Shown here: piece by piece, positions 40,527-49,096 of the stretch
Layout of the letters: each line of letters opens with the position of its first letter
Position numbering within the stretch: position 1 is the stretch's first letter
Assembly: GCA_039961635.1 (NCBI GenBank)
Contig: JABRWB010000063.1
Coordinates: forward strand, 19,644 to 83,643
Reading direction: 5' to 3'
Length of the DNA: 64,000 bases
Origin: a bacterium
GTDB lineage: Bacteria > 4484-113 > JAGGVC01
Notes under the pieces: generated by a model
The model's database searches: none
What the model was told of the DNA's origin: nothing
Seen by the model: only the letters and a program-made list of their open reading frames with translations
Translations under genes and position numbers: made by a program

Positions 40527-41630
40527 ATGTCCGACTTGCGAGTTGAACGGCTGGCCGACCTGTTGATCAACTACAGCCTGAAAGTGAAAAAAAACGACCT
40601 GGTTGTCATTGCCGGATCGGTGATTGCGGAGCCGCTGATTAAGGAAGCAATGAAAGCGGTTATGGCGCGCGGCGCGCATCCGACGACGCGCCTGGCATTC
40701 GAATGGCAGGATGAATTGTTCTTCCAGATGGCGGCCGACCACCAGCTTTCATTCACCAATCCGTTTGTGCTGCACCAAATGGAAAAGATGGACAAGTTTC
40801 TGGGCGTATGGGCGGGAGAAAACTCGAAAAAGCTCACGACCGTCGATCCGGCGAAAATCGCGAAAGTTAGCCAAGCGCGCCGCCCGATAAGCGACATTTT
40901 CAGCGAACGCGACGCGTCCGGGTCGCTGCAATGGGTCGGCACGATTTACCCCGCGGCGGGCGAGGCGCAGGATGCCGAGATGGGAACCGAGGAATGGGCG
41001 GACTTCTGTTATTCCGCCTGCCTGTGCGACAAGCCCAATCCGGCAAAGCGCTGGAAAGAAGTGCGCGACCACCAGAAAGAAATGGTCAAATTCCTCGAAA
41101 AGGCGAAGATATTCAGAATCCAGGCCGAGGGAACGGACTTGACGCTCGACTGCACCGGCCGCAGGTGGATCAACTGCTGCGGCGAAAAGAACATGCCCGA
41201 CGGCGAAGTTTTCACCGCGCCGATCGAAACCGCGACGACCGGCAAAATCCGCTACACCGTTCCGACGGTATACGGCGGGCGCGAGGTGAACGACATCGAG
41301 CTTACTTTCAAAGCCGGCAAAGTCGTCAAGAACAAAGCCGCGAAAGGCGGGGAGATACTTTCCGCGATGATCGAGCAGGACGCGGGCGCGAAAATCCTTG
41401 GCGAGTTCGCGATCGGGACGAACTTCGGAATCAAGAACTACACCAAGAACATCCTGTTCGACGAGAAGATCGGCGGAACGGTGCATTTGGCGCTCGGCCG
41501 CTGCTACAAGGAGTGCGGCGGCACGAACGAAAGCGCGCTGCACTGGGACATGATCTGCGATTTAAGGCAGGGCGGAACGCTGACCGCGGACGGAAAGAAA
41601 ATTCTCGTTGACGGGAAGATCCTGATTTAG
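40527..41630 (+). CDS. M29-family (thermophilic-type) aminopeptidase
   Basis: About 367 residues. ATG 40527 is used in preference to the TTG just before it, since CCGGAG is 7 nt upstream. The N-terminal half (RVERLADLLINYSLKVKKND, MARGAHPTTRLA) is the M29 oligomerisation domain. Metal ligands are in GEKNMPDGEVFTAP, LGEFAIGTN, GTVHLALG and SALHWDMI, the usual two Glu, two His and Asp of a co-catalytic zinc site. It removes N-terminal residues from peptides in the cytosol. It is alone on the plus strand. Confidence 0.92.
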   Translation: MSDLRVERLADLLINYSLKVKKNDLVVIAGSVIAEPLIKEAMKAVMARGAHPTTRLAFEWQDELFFQMAADHQLSFTNPFVLHQMEKMDKFLGVWAGENSKKLTTVDPAKIAKVSQARRPISDIFSERDASGSLQWVGTIYPAAGEAQDAEMGTEEWADFCYSACLCDKPNPAKRWKEVRDHQKEMVKFLEKAKIFRIQAEGTDLTLDCTGRRWINCCGEKNMPDGEVFTAPIETATTGKIRYTVPTVYGGREVNDIELTFKAGKVVKNKAAKGGEILSAMIEQDAGAKILGEFAIGTNFGIKNYTKNILFDEKIGGTVHLALGRCYKECGGTNESALHWDMICDLRQGGTLTADGKKILVDGKILI

Positions 41631-41664
41631 CCGCGATCGCCTTACGCCGACAACGGAACCGATG

Positions 41665-42339
41665 CTATCCGGCCGCGGCGGCGGCTGGCTTCATCTGCTC
41701 AATATTCTCCGCGGCCTTGTTGACGTACGCGAAACCGAACGCGAGATTCAAAAGCGATGCGACGTGCATCTCCTCCGTCACGCTTCCAGTCGCGTCCGCG
41801 GGGAAGAACACGCGATAATCGCGGTAATACGCGTCGCGCGCGGTGGACTCGCAGCACATGTTCGTCATTATTCCGGTGACTACAATATCGGTTACGCCCA
41901 GGCAACGCAGCACCGTTTCGAGGTCCGTGTTGTAAAACGCCGAATAGCGATGCTTGGCGACAACCTTTTCGCCCGGCAGCGGCGCTATCCGCTCGTGCAC
42001 TTCGCTTTCCGGCGTGCCCTCCCAACATTTGCCGGGCCACCACCAGTCCATTATCCCCAAGTCGGAGCCGTCCGGATTGTGGACGTGGCGCGTGTAAATG
42101 ACCGGGCGCGAAGCGGCGCGGAACGCTCCAATCAACGCGGCGATGTTTTCAAGCACCGCCAGCCCGCCGCATGTAAAGGTCGGGGATGCGGGATCGAGAA
42201 AAAACTTCTGCATGTCGATTACGAGCAACGCAGCCGTGTCCCGCCGCAACTTCATTTCATGCGTGTTGAACGGCGCGATCTGCGCAAGCCAGCGGTCGGT
42301 CGCCCCGGGAAGCGATTCGGAAGTCACGTACGGATTCAT
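41665..42339 (-). CDS. Cysteine hydrolase, isochorismatase family
   Basis: About 224 residues from ATG 42339 (MNPYVTSESLPG); GAGGAA precedes it, whereas the in-frame ATG at 42372 lies in an inverted repeat. The catalytic triad is visible: Asp in LLVIDMQKFF, Lys in VAKHRYSAFY, Cys in GIMTNMCCESTARDA. The VTGIMTNMC cis-peptide motif is typical. Family members hydrolyse isochorismate, nicotinamide, N-carbamoyl compounds or biuret. No neighbour fixes the substrate. Confidence 0.87.
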   Translation of the reverse strand: MNPYVTSESLPGATDRWLAQIAPFNTHEMKLRRDTAALLVIDMQKFFLDPASPTFTCGGLAVLENIAALIGAFRAASRPVIYTRHVHNPDGSDLGIMDWWWPGKCWEGTPESEVHERIAPLPGEKVVAKHRYSAFYNTDLETVLRCLGVTDIVVTGIMTNMCCESTARDAYYRDYRVFFPADATGSVTEEMHVASLLNLAFGFAYVNKAAENIEQMKPAAAAAG

Positions 42340-42367
42340 GCGATTTGGTTCCTCGTCCGCAATATGC

Positions 42368-42408
42368 GGCAAGTCCGCCCCTTCGTTTAATTAAGGAGCG
42401 GACTTGCC
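42368..42408. repeat. 11-bp inverted repeat upstream of the cysteine hydrolase gene
   Basis: GGCAAGTCCGC (42368-42378) pairs perfectly with GCGGACTTGCC (42398-42408) across a 19-nt loop containing TTAATTAA. It lies between the stop of the FlgT-like gene and the cysteine hydrolase start. There is no T-tract on either strand, so it may be an operator or a weak terminator. Confidence 0.55.
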
Positions 42409-42424
42409 GAAAATTTATGCTAAC

Positions 42425-43576
42425 TCAACTTACGGACAGATCAAGGCTCGAATCGGTGAAACCCTTCACCCGGAATGTCTGGCCGGAACTGGTTTTTCCG
42501 TCAATCAATCCAGCCACGTTTATCGCCTTGAACTTGTGCATCAAATCGAAGGTCAGCACGCCGCCGTTGAACTGCTCGCCCGTTATCTTGACGAAGCCGT
42601 CCGTGCTCTGAAGCAGAGCCGTAATCGCGGCCAAGGTGGAAAAGCTCGCGTTGTTTACGGTCACGCGGTAACGGTAGCCGTCAACGGAAGCCGCTCCCCA
42701 GAACTTCGGAACCTCGACGTTAACGTCCTTTCCGATGACCTGCCCGGCCATCACCATCGCGTTGTTTGCGGACATCGTCTCGCTGTTCGCGGGCTTGCCC
42801 GTCACTTGGTAATTCTTTGCGAAGATGACGCGTGCGGTATTGGCGTTGACGACCTTGAGCTGGACTACCGCGTCGTAGGTGCCCATAAAGCCGGGAAGGT
42901 TGTATTCGCGGCTCATATCGGTATTAAGCTGCGCCTGCGCGCTTCCAACGATAAATGTGTCCGCGCCGAACTGATTGGCCAACGCGACGGCGGCGCCGAG
43001 GTCGCCCTTCAACGCCTGATCAACCGCACCCTTTGCGGCGACCGCATCCATTTGCTGGCGATCAACGATAATGAAGTTCTTGATTAGCTGAGCCATTAGC
43101 TCCGTTTCAAGAGTCGCGGCGGAAAAAGGCGTACCGGACGTTTTCTCGTCGATGAAGAGCATAACTTTGTGATCGTCGAGGATGTCCAAATCGGACAAGT
43201 TTTCCAAGATGATATCGAGGAACACGTCCGCTTCGATATTGATGTGGTATTCCTGGCCGCGCACGCCTTCCGAAATTATCTTCAGGTTGCCCAGGAATCC
43301 CTGACTGCGCGAAAGGAACTGCTCGTTCAAATTGCCCATCGCGTCGATTTCGCTCTGGGTTTTGACGTAAACGCCCGCACCAGCCTCGACGGCCTTTCGC
43401 TTGGCGTCTTCCATCGCCAAGTTGCGCGCAAGGCTCGTGTTGCCGCCTTCAATGAAACTCACGCCCTCCACGCTGACATGCTTGACGCGGATTTGGTCGG
43501 CCTGCGCGAACACCATTCCCGCGGCGACAATCAACGCGAATAGCGCGAACGATATTGCCTTAGTTGATTTGAACAT
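42425..43576 (-). CDS. Exported FlgT/LPP20-like protein
   Basis: A 383-residue protein with a signal peptide ending VFA-Q. Residues about 28-100 have the FlgT-N/LPP20 pattern: SLARNLAMEDAKRKAVEAGA, then SRSQGFLGNLKIISEG. The middle (VALANQFGADTFIVGSAQAQ, ARVIFAKNY) resembles the CsgG/FlgT middle fold. A C-terminal domain follows. It is likely periplasmic or outer-membrane associated. Its partner of related type is upstream on the same strand, separated by a terminator hairpin. Confidence 0.68.
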   Translation of the reverse strand: MFKSTKAISFALFALIVAAGMVFAQADQIRVKHVSVEGVSFIEGGNTSLARNLAMEDAKRKAVEAGAGVYVKTQSEIDAMGNLNEQFLSRSQGFLGNLKIISEGVRGQEYHINIEADVFLDIILENLSDLDILDDHKVMLFIDEKTSGTPFSAATLETELMAQLIKNFIIVDRQQMDAVAAKGAVDQALKGDLGAAVALANQFGADTFIVGSAQAQLNTDMSREYNLPGFMGTYDAVVQLKVVNANTARVIFAKNYQVTGKPANSETMSANNAMVMAGQVIGKDVNVEVPKFWGAASVDGYRYRVTVNNASFSTLAAITALLQSTDGFVKITGEQFNGGVLTFDLMHKFKAINVAGLIDGKTSSGQTFRVKGFTDSSLDLSVS

Positions 43577-43612
43577 GGCTTCCCCCGCCGAAAGTTATCG
43601 GCCGTGAATGAA

Positions 43613-43640
43613 AAGGAGGGGCGCCGGCGCGCCCCTCCTT
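43613..43640 (-). terminator. Hairpin terminator between the two FlgT-like genes
   Basis: A long stem AAGGAGGGGCGC/GCGCCCCTCCTT (43613-43640, allowing a small loop) lies 10 nt after the stop of the 43651 gene, followed by TTTTC on the minus strand. It may reduce but not abolish expression of the downstream gene. Confidence 0.7.
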
Positions 43641-43650
43641 GATTTGGAGA

Positions 43651-44634
43651 CTAGTAAATGAACACAACCTTGAGGCGGGACAGGAAATCGTACTGCCTCG
43701 TCGCGTCGATGATCCGCTGCGCGTCGGCAGCGCTGATCACGATGTCAGCGTCGAAACTGCCGGACTTCTGAATTCCCTTTACAATAAGAGGATTTGTACC
43801 GGCGCGGGCGTTGGCCTTCGCCTGATCCATCGTGCGCGCATACGCGACAATGCCGTAGTCAATCACGGTTTCAGAGTCGCACTTGATGAAGCCGTACACG
43901 TTCTTGCCCGCGGGGTCGAGAACGTTCGGACTCATCGCCGGAAACACGTTAAGCCCGGAGCCGTCCACGATAAGTCCCGTGTATGGGCCGGCGGTAGTAA
44001 CCGCGGGCGGCGGCTCTACCGGCGTTCCGGCGGGGACGAATGGCTTCACCATCGTGTCGCTGGTCGTGATCTGGGCGCTGAAGGACGCGCTCGTATAGAT
44101 GCTAGTGGCCGCGAGCGGCTCCTGCTTGCTGGCAACGTACGGCAGAACCGCGGCCGCGTAGCTCGTTCCCTGGCCGTAAAGCTTGGCAATAGCCTTTACT
44201 TTGACTTCGTATTGGCCGGGGTCGCTTGCTCCGTTGTCCTTGTAATCCTCGTAAGTGATACCGTCAATGAAGCCCTCGCTGTGGCTCACGAAATACTCGT
44301 GAAGCTCGGCGTCTTCAATCACGCTCTCGCTGACTACGTTGATGCCTTTGACCTTTTCAAGCAACTTCTGCTGCGCATTCAACTCGGCCATACGCATGGC
44401 CTTGTTCCGCATGATCGCGGGAGTCGCGTTCAAAAAGTTGGACGGAACGTAGCCGTAGCCGTACACCACGATGTCATGCGTACCCCAGTCGACATAGTTT
44501 TCCTTGTCGCCGAAGAACTGCACGGTCGTGTTCGCCTGAAAGTTCACGCTGACGTTTTGTGCGCTTGCGGCACCGCTCCAAACTGAAGCGACCGCCGCGA
44601 ACAAAAGCGTCAGAACGATCCCCTTGCACTTCAT
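43651..44634 (-). CDS. Exported LPP20/FlgP-like protein
   Basis: A 327-residue protein with a signal peptide ending ASA-Q. It shows WGTHDIVVYGYGYVP, then MRNKAMRMAELNAQQKLLEK, VVSESVIEDAELHEYF and SEGFIDGITYED, the family pattern of LPP20/FlgT N-domains, then GPYTGLIVDGSGLNVFPAMS and VYGFIKCDSETVIDYGIVAY. Proteins of this kind sit at the outer membrane, in some bacteria as flagellar rings. AAGGAGG precedes the ATG. With its neighbour it may form one envelope complex. Confidence 0.68.
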   Translation of the reverse strand: MKCKGIVLTLLFAAVASVWSGAASAQNVSVNFQANTTVQFFGDKENYVDWGTHDIVVYGYGYVPSNFLNATPAIMRNKAMRMAELNAQQKLLEKVKGINVVSESVIEDAELHEYFVSHSEGFIDGITYEDYKDNGASDPGQYEVKVKAIAKLYGQGTSYAAAVLPYVASKQEPLAATSIYTSASFSAQITTSDTMVKPFVPAGTPVEPPPAVTTAGPYTGLIVDGSGLNVFPAMSPNVLDPAGKNVYGFIKCDSETVIDYGIVAYARTMDQAKANARAGTNPLIVKGIQKSGSFDADIVISAADAQRIIDATRQYDFLSRLKVVFIY

Positions 44635-44666
44635 ACTTTCCTCCTTACCACCAAGATGACGGTACT

Positions 44667-44672
44667 AGTATA
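44667..44672 (-). promoter_or_regulatory. -10 box (TATACT) of the LPP20-like gene
   Basis: Minus-strand TATACT 32 nt before the ATG, with AAGGAGG in the leader. Confidence 0.5.
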
Positions 44673-44744
44673 CCAGATTTCCGCGTTCTTGACGCGGTTT
44701 CTTGAAAAACCAAAGTTATCAATTTACCTACCACCCGCAAATCG

Positions 44745-44782
44745 AAAACAAAAGGGCGGCAGGCCGTACAGCCCGCCGCCCC
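44745..44782 (-). terminator. Intrinsic terminator of the regulatory-repeat lipoprotein gene
   Basis: On the minus strand a GC-rich stem GGGCGGCGGGCTG/GGCCTGCCGCCC (imperfect, 44754-44782) is followed by TTTTGTTTTC. It lies about 76 nt after the stop at 44859. Confidence 0.75.
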
Positions 44783-44858
44783 AAATTCAAAGATTCCTCT
44801 CCCTTCAACGAAGAATAGCGTTTTCAACTCCGCCTTTGACTTCCCCGGATGGAAGCGA

Positions 44859-47069
44859 CTAAAGCGGAATCGGAGGCTCGGTCGGCTCGCCCGGTGGCGT
44901 TTCACCGCCGTCCGGCTCGTCCTCTCCGCCTCCCGTGGGAGGCCCCGGATTGCCCGGGACGGCAATGCCGCCCCAGCCGCCGCCCATCGGACCTCCGATG
45001 GGCCACATGTAAAACTCCATCTGCGGGAAGCCCGGATCGACCCAGAACCTTGTATAAAGGTTTTGGTAGCCCTCTGCGACGATGTCGATTGCATAGTCGG
45101 TCGGGACAAGGTTCATCGTAAACACTCCGTCGCCGTCCGTCACCGAGTCATCCCAATACTGGTTGTCTCCCGAAACGACATACAGCCTCGCCCCTTCGAC
45201 AGGCTCGCCCGTCGTTCCATCAAGCACGGTTCCCGTGAAGAAGACGGTATCCACTTGGGGCGGCGTGTATTTTTCGAGCGAAAAGCTTATGCCGAGCACG
45301 TGGTCTTCGCTGATTACGACTTCAACCGTTTCCGCGCGATAGCCGACCGCGTATGCTCCCACAATCCATACACCGACCGGAATGTTGTCGATGCGGTAGT
45401 GCCCCGAAGAGTCCGTAAAAGTAAACGGATCCTGGTTGGGCTGGACGCAGTTGATGAGAACGTCGGGAAGCGGATTGCCGTCCTCGTCGGTCACGTCTCC
45501 CTCGACGCTCCCGACAGGAACTTCCTCCAAAACGATGTCCACCGTGGTCGAGCCGTCTTCGGCGATTTCAGCGTTGCCACTGAACGGAAGGTGGCGGTAG
45601 GCGTTGGCGAACACGATGTACGGCCCGGCCGCGATGCCGTCAATGGTGAAGTCGCCATTCTCGTCAGATTGAACCGAGTAATACCCGACGAAATAGTCCG
45701 GCGGCATCGGCTCGGCCTGGCTGGATTCGCGCTGCTGCCTTTGCTCGTACAGGTACTTCATCATCAAGGGATTGTCGAATCCGTTGTTGCCGCCCTGTTC
45801 GCCCGCAGTCGGCGCCGGCGCTCCCATCGCCGCGCCTCCGCCCGATTCTGCAGCCGCATCAGTGGCTGTTTCCACCCAATCGCGCATCGCGGGCTCCGTG
45901 CCGTCCGCCAAAGGCATAATCCATCCTCCGCCCCCGCCGTATTCGCCTTGGTAAACGAACTCGATCCACGCGCCCGCAACCGGTTCGCCCTCTCCGTCGA
46001 CCGCCGTTCCCGACACGGTCGTGAGAACAAGCGGATCAATCGCGAGATCTATCGTGATTTCGCTTTCGGCACCGCTTAAGTCCTGCCAAGTGCTCTTGGG
46101 CATGTAGCCTTCCGCATTGACCGTGATGTACGCGGAATAGCCGACCGCATCGTCCTCGAATGAGTAGTGGCCCGCCGAATCCGTGTAGGTTTCCTGGTAG
46201 CTGGGGAAATAGGGCATGATCATCGCGTCGTCGGCCTGCGCGGGCTCCCGGCCGCCGGTGCCGCCCGGCGCGGCGCCGCCGCCATCGCCGCCCGAATCAA
46301 TCGTGCCCGGCATCGGCTTGTCGCTCGCGTCTTCCCAAAGTATTCCGGTATCCACCGTCATCGTGACAAGCGCGCCTTCGATCGGCGAGCCGGTCTTGCT
46401 GTCGGTAACCGTACCCGAAACGGCTATCCCGTCCGGCGGCTTTGGCGGTCCGATGGGCGAAAGGTAAACGTCCTGGTAGCTTTCGCCCCCGCCCTGAACT
46501 TCAACCGTTACGACGTTGGGATTGAACTCGTCCTTCCAAGCCAGCAGCAGCCATATCCCCGCCGGAAGATTGAATTCGTACTCGCCCGCTCCTGAAGACT
46601 CCGTATAGAAAAGCCCGCCTTCGTGCGCAAAAGCGATCAGTAGTACGTCCGAAACGGGCGTGCCTGTTGATTGATTGTAAACAGTTCCTTTGACCAACCC
46701 CTGCTCGCCGCCAGCTGCGGAAAACCTGATTTCCACCGAAGGATTGTCCGCCGGCACGAACAGGCTGTCGCTGAATACCACTCCGCCCTTGCCCACTCCG
46801 AGCCTGTACTGCCTGTCGGCGCCCAGCTCGAATTTGCCGCGCGGGACGGTAAACGAACCGTTCGCCGAAGTAACGATTCCCGTCGGACGGCCGTCCAATA
46901 GTATTGAAAGACCTGGCACGGGATTGCCAAACGAGTCGGTAACGACTCCGTTAACGTCGCGTTCAATCGGAGGGGGCGGTTGGATTATTGGATCCTTGCC
47001 GCCGCCGCCGCACGAAAGCGCAACGACCAAAACGGTAAACGCCAATAGCAAAGCAAAAAATCTGTGCAT
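44859..47069 (-). CDS. Lipoprotein with six carboxypeptidase-regulatory-like repeats
   Basis: About 736 residues from ATG 47069 (MHRFFALLLAFTVLVVALSC), chosen for the signal peptide with lipobox ALSC and a GGAG 8 nt upstream; an ATG farther up has no such site. Six CarboxypepD_reg-like beta sandwiches are seen, each opening (V/F).G.V.D....P(V/L).(G/D)(A/V), for example VNGVVTDSFGNPVPG, VSGTVTDSKTGSPIEG and VEGDVTDEDGNPLPD. Two Gly/Pro/Met-rich linkers (near residues 300 and 430-470) separate them. The C-terminus is Pro/Gly-rich. Probably a surface structural or adhesive protein. Confidence 0.78.
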   Translation of the reverse strand: MHRFFALLLAFTVLVVALSCGGGGKDPIIQPPPPIERDVNGVVTDSFGNPVPGLSILLDGRPTGIVTSANGSFTVPRGKFELGADRQYRLGVGKGGVVFSDSLFVPADNPSVEIRFSAAGGEQGLVKGTVYNQSTGTPVSDVLLIAFAHEGGLFYTESSGAGEYEFNLPAGIWLLLAWKDEFNPNVVTVEVQGGGESYQDVYLSPIGPPKPPDGIAVSGTVTDSKTGSPIEGALVTMTVDTGILWEDASDKPMPGTIDSGGDGGGAAPGGTGGREPAQADDAMIMPYFPSYQETYTDSAGHYSFEDDAVGYSAYITVNAEGYMPKSTWQDLSGAESEITIDLAIDPLVLTTVSGTAVDGEGEPVAGAWIEFVYQGEYGGGGGWIMPLADGTEPAMRDWVETATDAAAESGGGAAMGAPAPTAGEQGGNNGFDNPLMMKYLYEQRQQRESSQAEPMPPDYFVGYYSVQSDENGDFTIDGIAAGPYIVFANAYRHLPFSGNAEIAEDGSTTVDIVLEEVPVGSVEGDVTDEDGNPLPDVLINCVQPNQDPFTFTDSSGHYRIDNIPVGVWIVGAYAVGYRAETVEVVISEDHVLGISFSLEKYTPPQVDTVFFTGTVLDGTTGEPVEGARLYVVSGDNQYWDDSVTDGDGVFTMNLVPTDYAIDIVAEGYQNLYTRFWVDPGFPQMEFYMWPIGGPMGGGWGGIAVPGNPGPPTGGGEDEPDGGETPPGEPTEPPIPL

Positions 47070-47257
47070 GGCATGCTCCGATAAGCTTGATTGAGTCAAA
47101 TTGAGACGCTCAAAGTATACCCTTTCAAAATTCCGTGGCAAAGTCCCGATTCGGCACTTTTTCAAGGGTACCACTTCCGGGCACTGCGGTCGGCGCAGAA
47201 CAACGGCCTGCGGTACAGGCAAGCCTCGAATGTTCGCATCGGTATCCGCCCGAGGCT

Positions 47258-47677
47258 TCAGGCTTTTTTTGACGCGGCGGCCCGGCCGTCCGCGACGCGC
47301 CTCCCGCCGAACATCGCCTGCAGTTCGTCATCCGCGCTGTCCGCGGCCTTGACCAAAAGCCGCAGGGCTTCCGCGAAATGCCCGGATGCCCCTTGTGCCG
47401 CCGGCATGGTGTATGACAGCGTGACGCATCCGTCTTCAAGTGCAAACGCGCCCAGTTTGAGCCTGGCATTCCGTTTGAGCAGCTCTTTCATCAAATGCTG
47501 CCCTACACGCGGTTCCATCAGCACCGGACATTCTATGTTGACGAACGCGTTTTCTCCTTCGTCGTCCGGCGTAATAACAACAGCAGTGCTTCCCGTGGCG
47601 AACATGAACGAGCCGTCCCGTCTAGTTGGGTCTATGCCCATGTCAGAAAGCCAGCTTTCGATTAGATTTGAAACCAT
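47258..47677 (-). CDS. YbjN/type III chaperone-like small protein
   Basis: About 139 residues from ATG 47677 (MVSNLIESWLSDMGID). Acidic; pattern of a short helix, several strands (GSFMFATGSTAVVITPDDEG, AFVNIECPVLM) and a C-terminal helix (HFAEALRLLVKAADSADDEL), as in the YbjN/class I secretion chaperone fold. No signal peptide. TACAAT lies 32 nt upstream. The Ala/Arg-rich tail is unusual. Function unknown. Confidence 0.55.
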   Translation of the reverse strand: MVSNLIESWLSDMGIDPTRRDGSFMFATGSTAVVITPDDEGENAFVNIECPVLMEPRVGQHLMKELLKRNARLKLGAFALEDGCVTLSYTMPAAQGASGHFAEALRLLVKAADSADDELQAMFGGRRVADGRAAASKKA

Positions 47678-47709
47678 TTTGCGCACAACCTTCGAACTGA
47701 AAGCGCGGG

Positions 47710-47715
47710 ATTGTA
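47710..47715 (-). promoter_or_regulatory. -10 box (TACAAT) of the YbjN-like gene
   Basis: Minus-strand TACAAT 32 nt before the ATG at 47677. Confidence 0.45.
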
Positions 47716-47861
47716 ACACGGCGAACCAGGAGTCCCCCGTGCACCGGCAAAACCGCAAACAGCCATGCCGCGATTTTATCAACAAAAATGCGGTTTTTCC
47801 TTTGCGTAGCGGGTATTTAACGCGGTTTATCCGGGGACGCTTGAATTGAATCCGGATTTAC

Positions 47862-47867
47862 TATAAT
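47862..47867 (+). promoter_or_regulatory. -10 box (TATAAT) of the E1-alpha gene
   Basis: Perfect TATAAT 45 nt before the ATG at 47913; TTGAAT 15 nt upstream (47841-47846) is a possible -35. Confidence 0.55.
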
Positions 47868-47912
47868 GGCTTTTTGTTTTGACGCCGGCCCGTCCGGCTT
47901 GGGGATGCGTGA

Positions 47913-49052
47913 ATGGCCAAAAAAGATTCCGCCGCCTCGGTGGTGGCGAACAAACCTGACGTGATAGCGGGCGCGCCGAATGGAACCACGGCGACGCTCG
48001 CCAATCCACACCGGCAATTTATTCCCGGCGCGCCAAGGAGCAAGTTCGCGGCGAAGGATTTCACGCGGGAAGAGCGCGCGGATATTGAAAAGATTTACCG
48101 TTATATCCGGCTGACGCGCGAGACCGACGACAGATTGCGAAAGCTTTTCCGGCAGGGCAAGTTCTACGGGACATACTTCGCGGCAGTCGGAATGGAAGCG
48201 ACGGTCGTCGTGCCCGCGTTCTTTTGCGAGCCGATGGATTTCGTCGGCATCACGCACCGCGAGCTTGGATGCTTCCTGACCAAGGGAATGCCGCTTCGTA
48301 TGGTTTTCGCGCAGATATTCAGCCGGGAATGCTCCGAAGAGCAGGCCAAAACCCCGCCGTTCTTCTGGGGCTGGACGCCTGCGCGAATCCTTCGCCACAG
48401 CTCCGTGCTCGCAAGCCAGATACCGCTTTCGGTCGGAGCGGCGCTGGCCTACAAAATGCAGGGAGTCGGCGGCGCGGCTTTATGTTATTTCGGGGAGGGT
48501 TCGGCGGCCAAGGGTGATTTTCACGAGTCGCTCAACTTTGCCGGCGTGCACAAGCTCCCGATTGTTTTCGTTTGCATCAACAATTGGTACGCGGAAAGCC
48601 TGCCCATAAATCTAAGCACTCCCGTCGAGGATATAAGCATCCGTGCGAAAGGTTACGGATTCGAGGGCGTACGTGTTGACGGCAACGACACTCCGCTGCT
48701 CTACAAAACATTCAAGGAAGCGTTCCGGCGCGCGCGCGCGGGCGAAGGCCCGACGCTGGTGCAATGCGACACCTACCGCTGGTACGGCCACAGCGAAATC
48801 GATCCGGCAACATACCGACCGTCCGAAGAAGTGGAAAAATGGATTCGCGAAGATCCGGTTTTGCGAATTGAACGCTGGCTGCTTCGCCAGGATTGGATGA
48901 ACGAGCGCGACTTCGAGCGCATCAAAGAAGAATGCCTGGCGGAAATAGACGAGGCGATCGAATGGGCGCTTTCGAAAAACGAACCGGACGCCGAAGTTTG
49001 CCTGACCGGGCTGTACGCGGAGTCCGACGGGGAATACTTGAATAAAGAATAA
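47913..49052 (+). CDS. pdhA: Pyruvate/branched-chain 2-oxoacid dehydrogenase E1 alpha subunit
   Basis: A 379-residue ThDP enzyme subunit. After a 45-residue Ala/Pro-rich lead-in come KIYRYIRLTRETDDRLRKLF, the conserved ILRHSSVLASQIPLSVGAAL with the phosphorylation-loop-like His, and the ThDP motif FGEGSAAKGDFHESLN ending VCINN (GEG in place of GDG). TYRWYGHSEIDPATYR is the typical C-terminal signature. It decarboxylates pyruvate or a related 2-oxoacid with E1 beta, E2 and E3. None of those is nearby, so the complex must be encoded elsewhere. The acid specificity is not determined. Confidence 0.85.
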   Translation: MAKKDSAASVVANKPDVIAGAPNGTTATLANPHRQFIPGAPRSKFAAKDFTREERADIEKIYRYIRLTRETDDRLRKLFRQGKFYGTYFAAVGMEATVVVPAFFCEPMDFVGITHRELGCFLTKGMPLRMVFAQIFSRECSEEQAKTPPFFWGWTPARILRHSSVLASQIPLSVGAALAYKMQGVGGAALCYFGEGSAAKGDFHESLNFAGVHKLPIVFVCINNWYAESLPINLSTPVEDISIRAKGYGFEGVRVDGNDTPLLYKTFKEAFRRARAGEGPTLVQCDTYRWYGHSEIDPATYRPSEEVEKWIREDPVLRIERWLLRQDWMNERDFERIKEECLAEIDEAIEWALSKNEPDAEVCLTGLYAESDGEYLNKE

Positions 49053-49096
49053 TCCTGCCGCATCTCGTATAAATTCCGGCCTGGATTGACGGGCGG

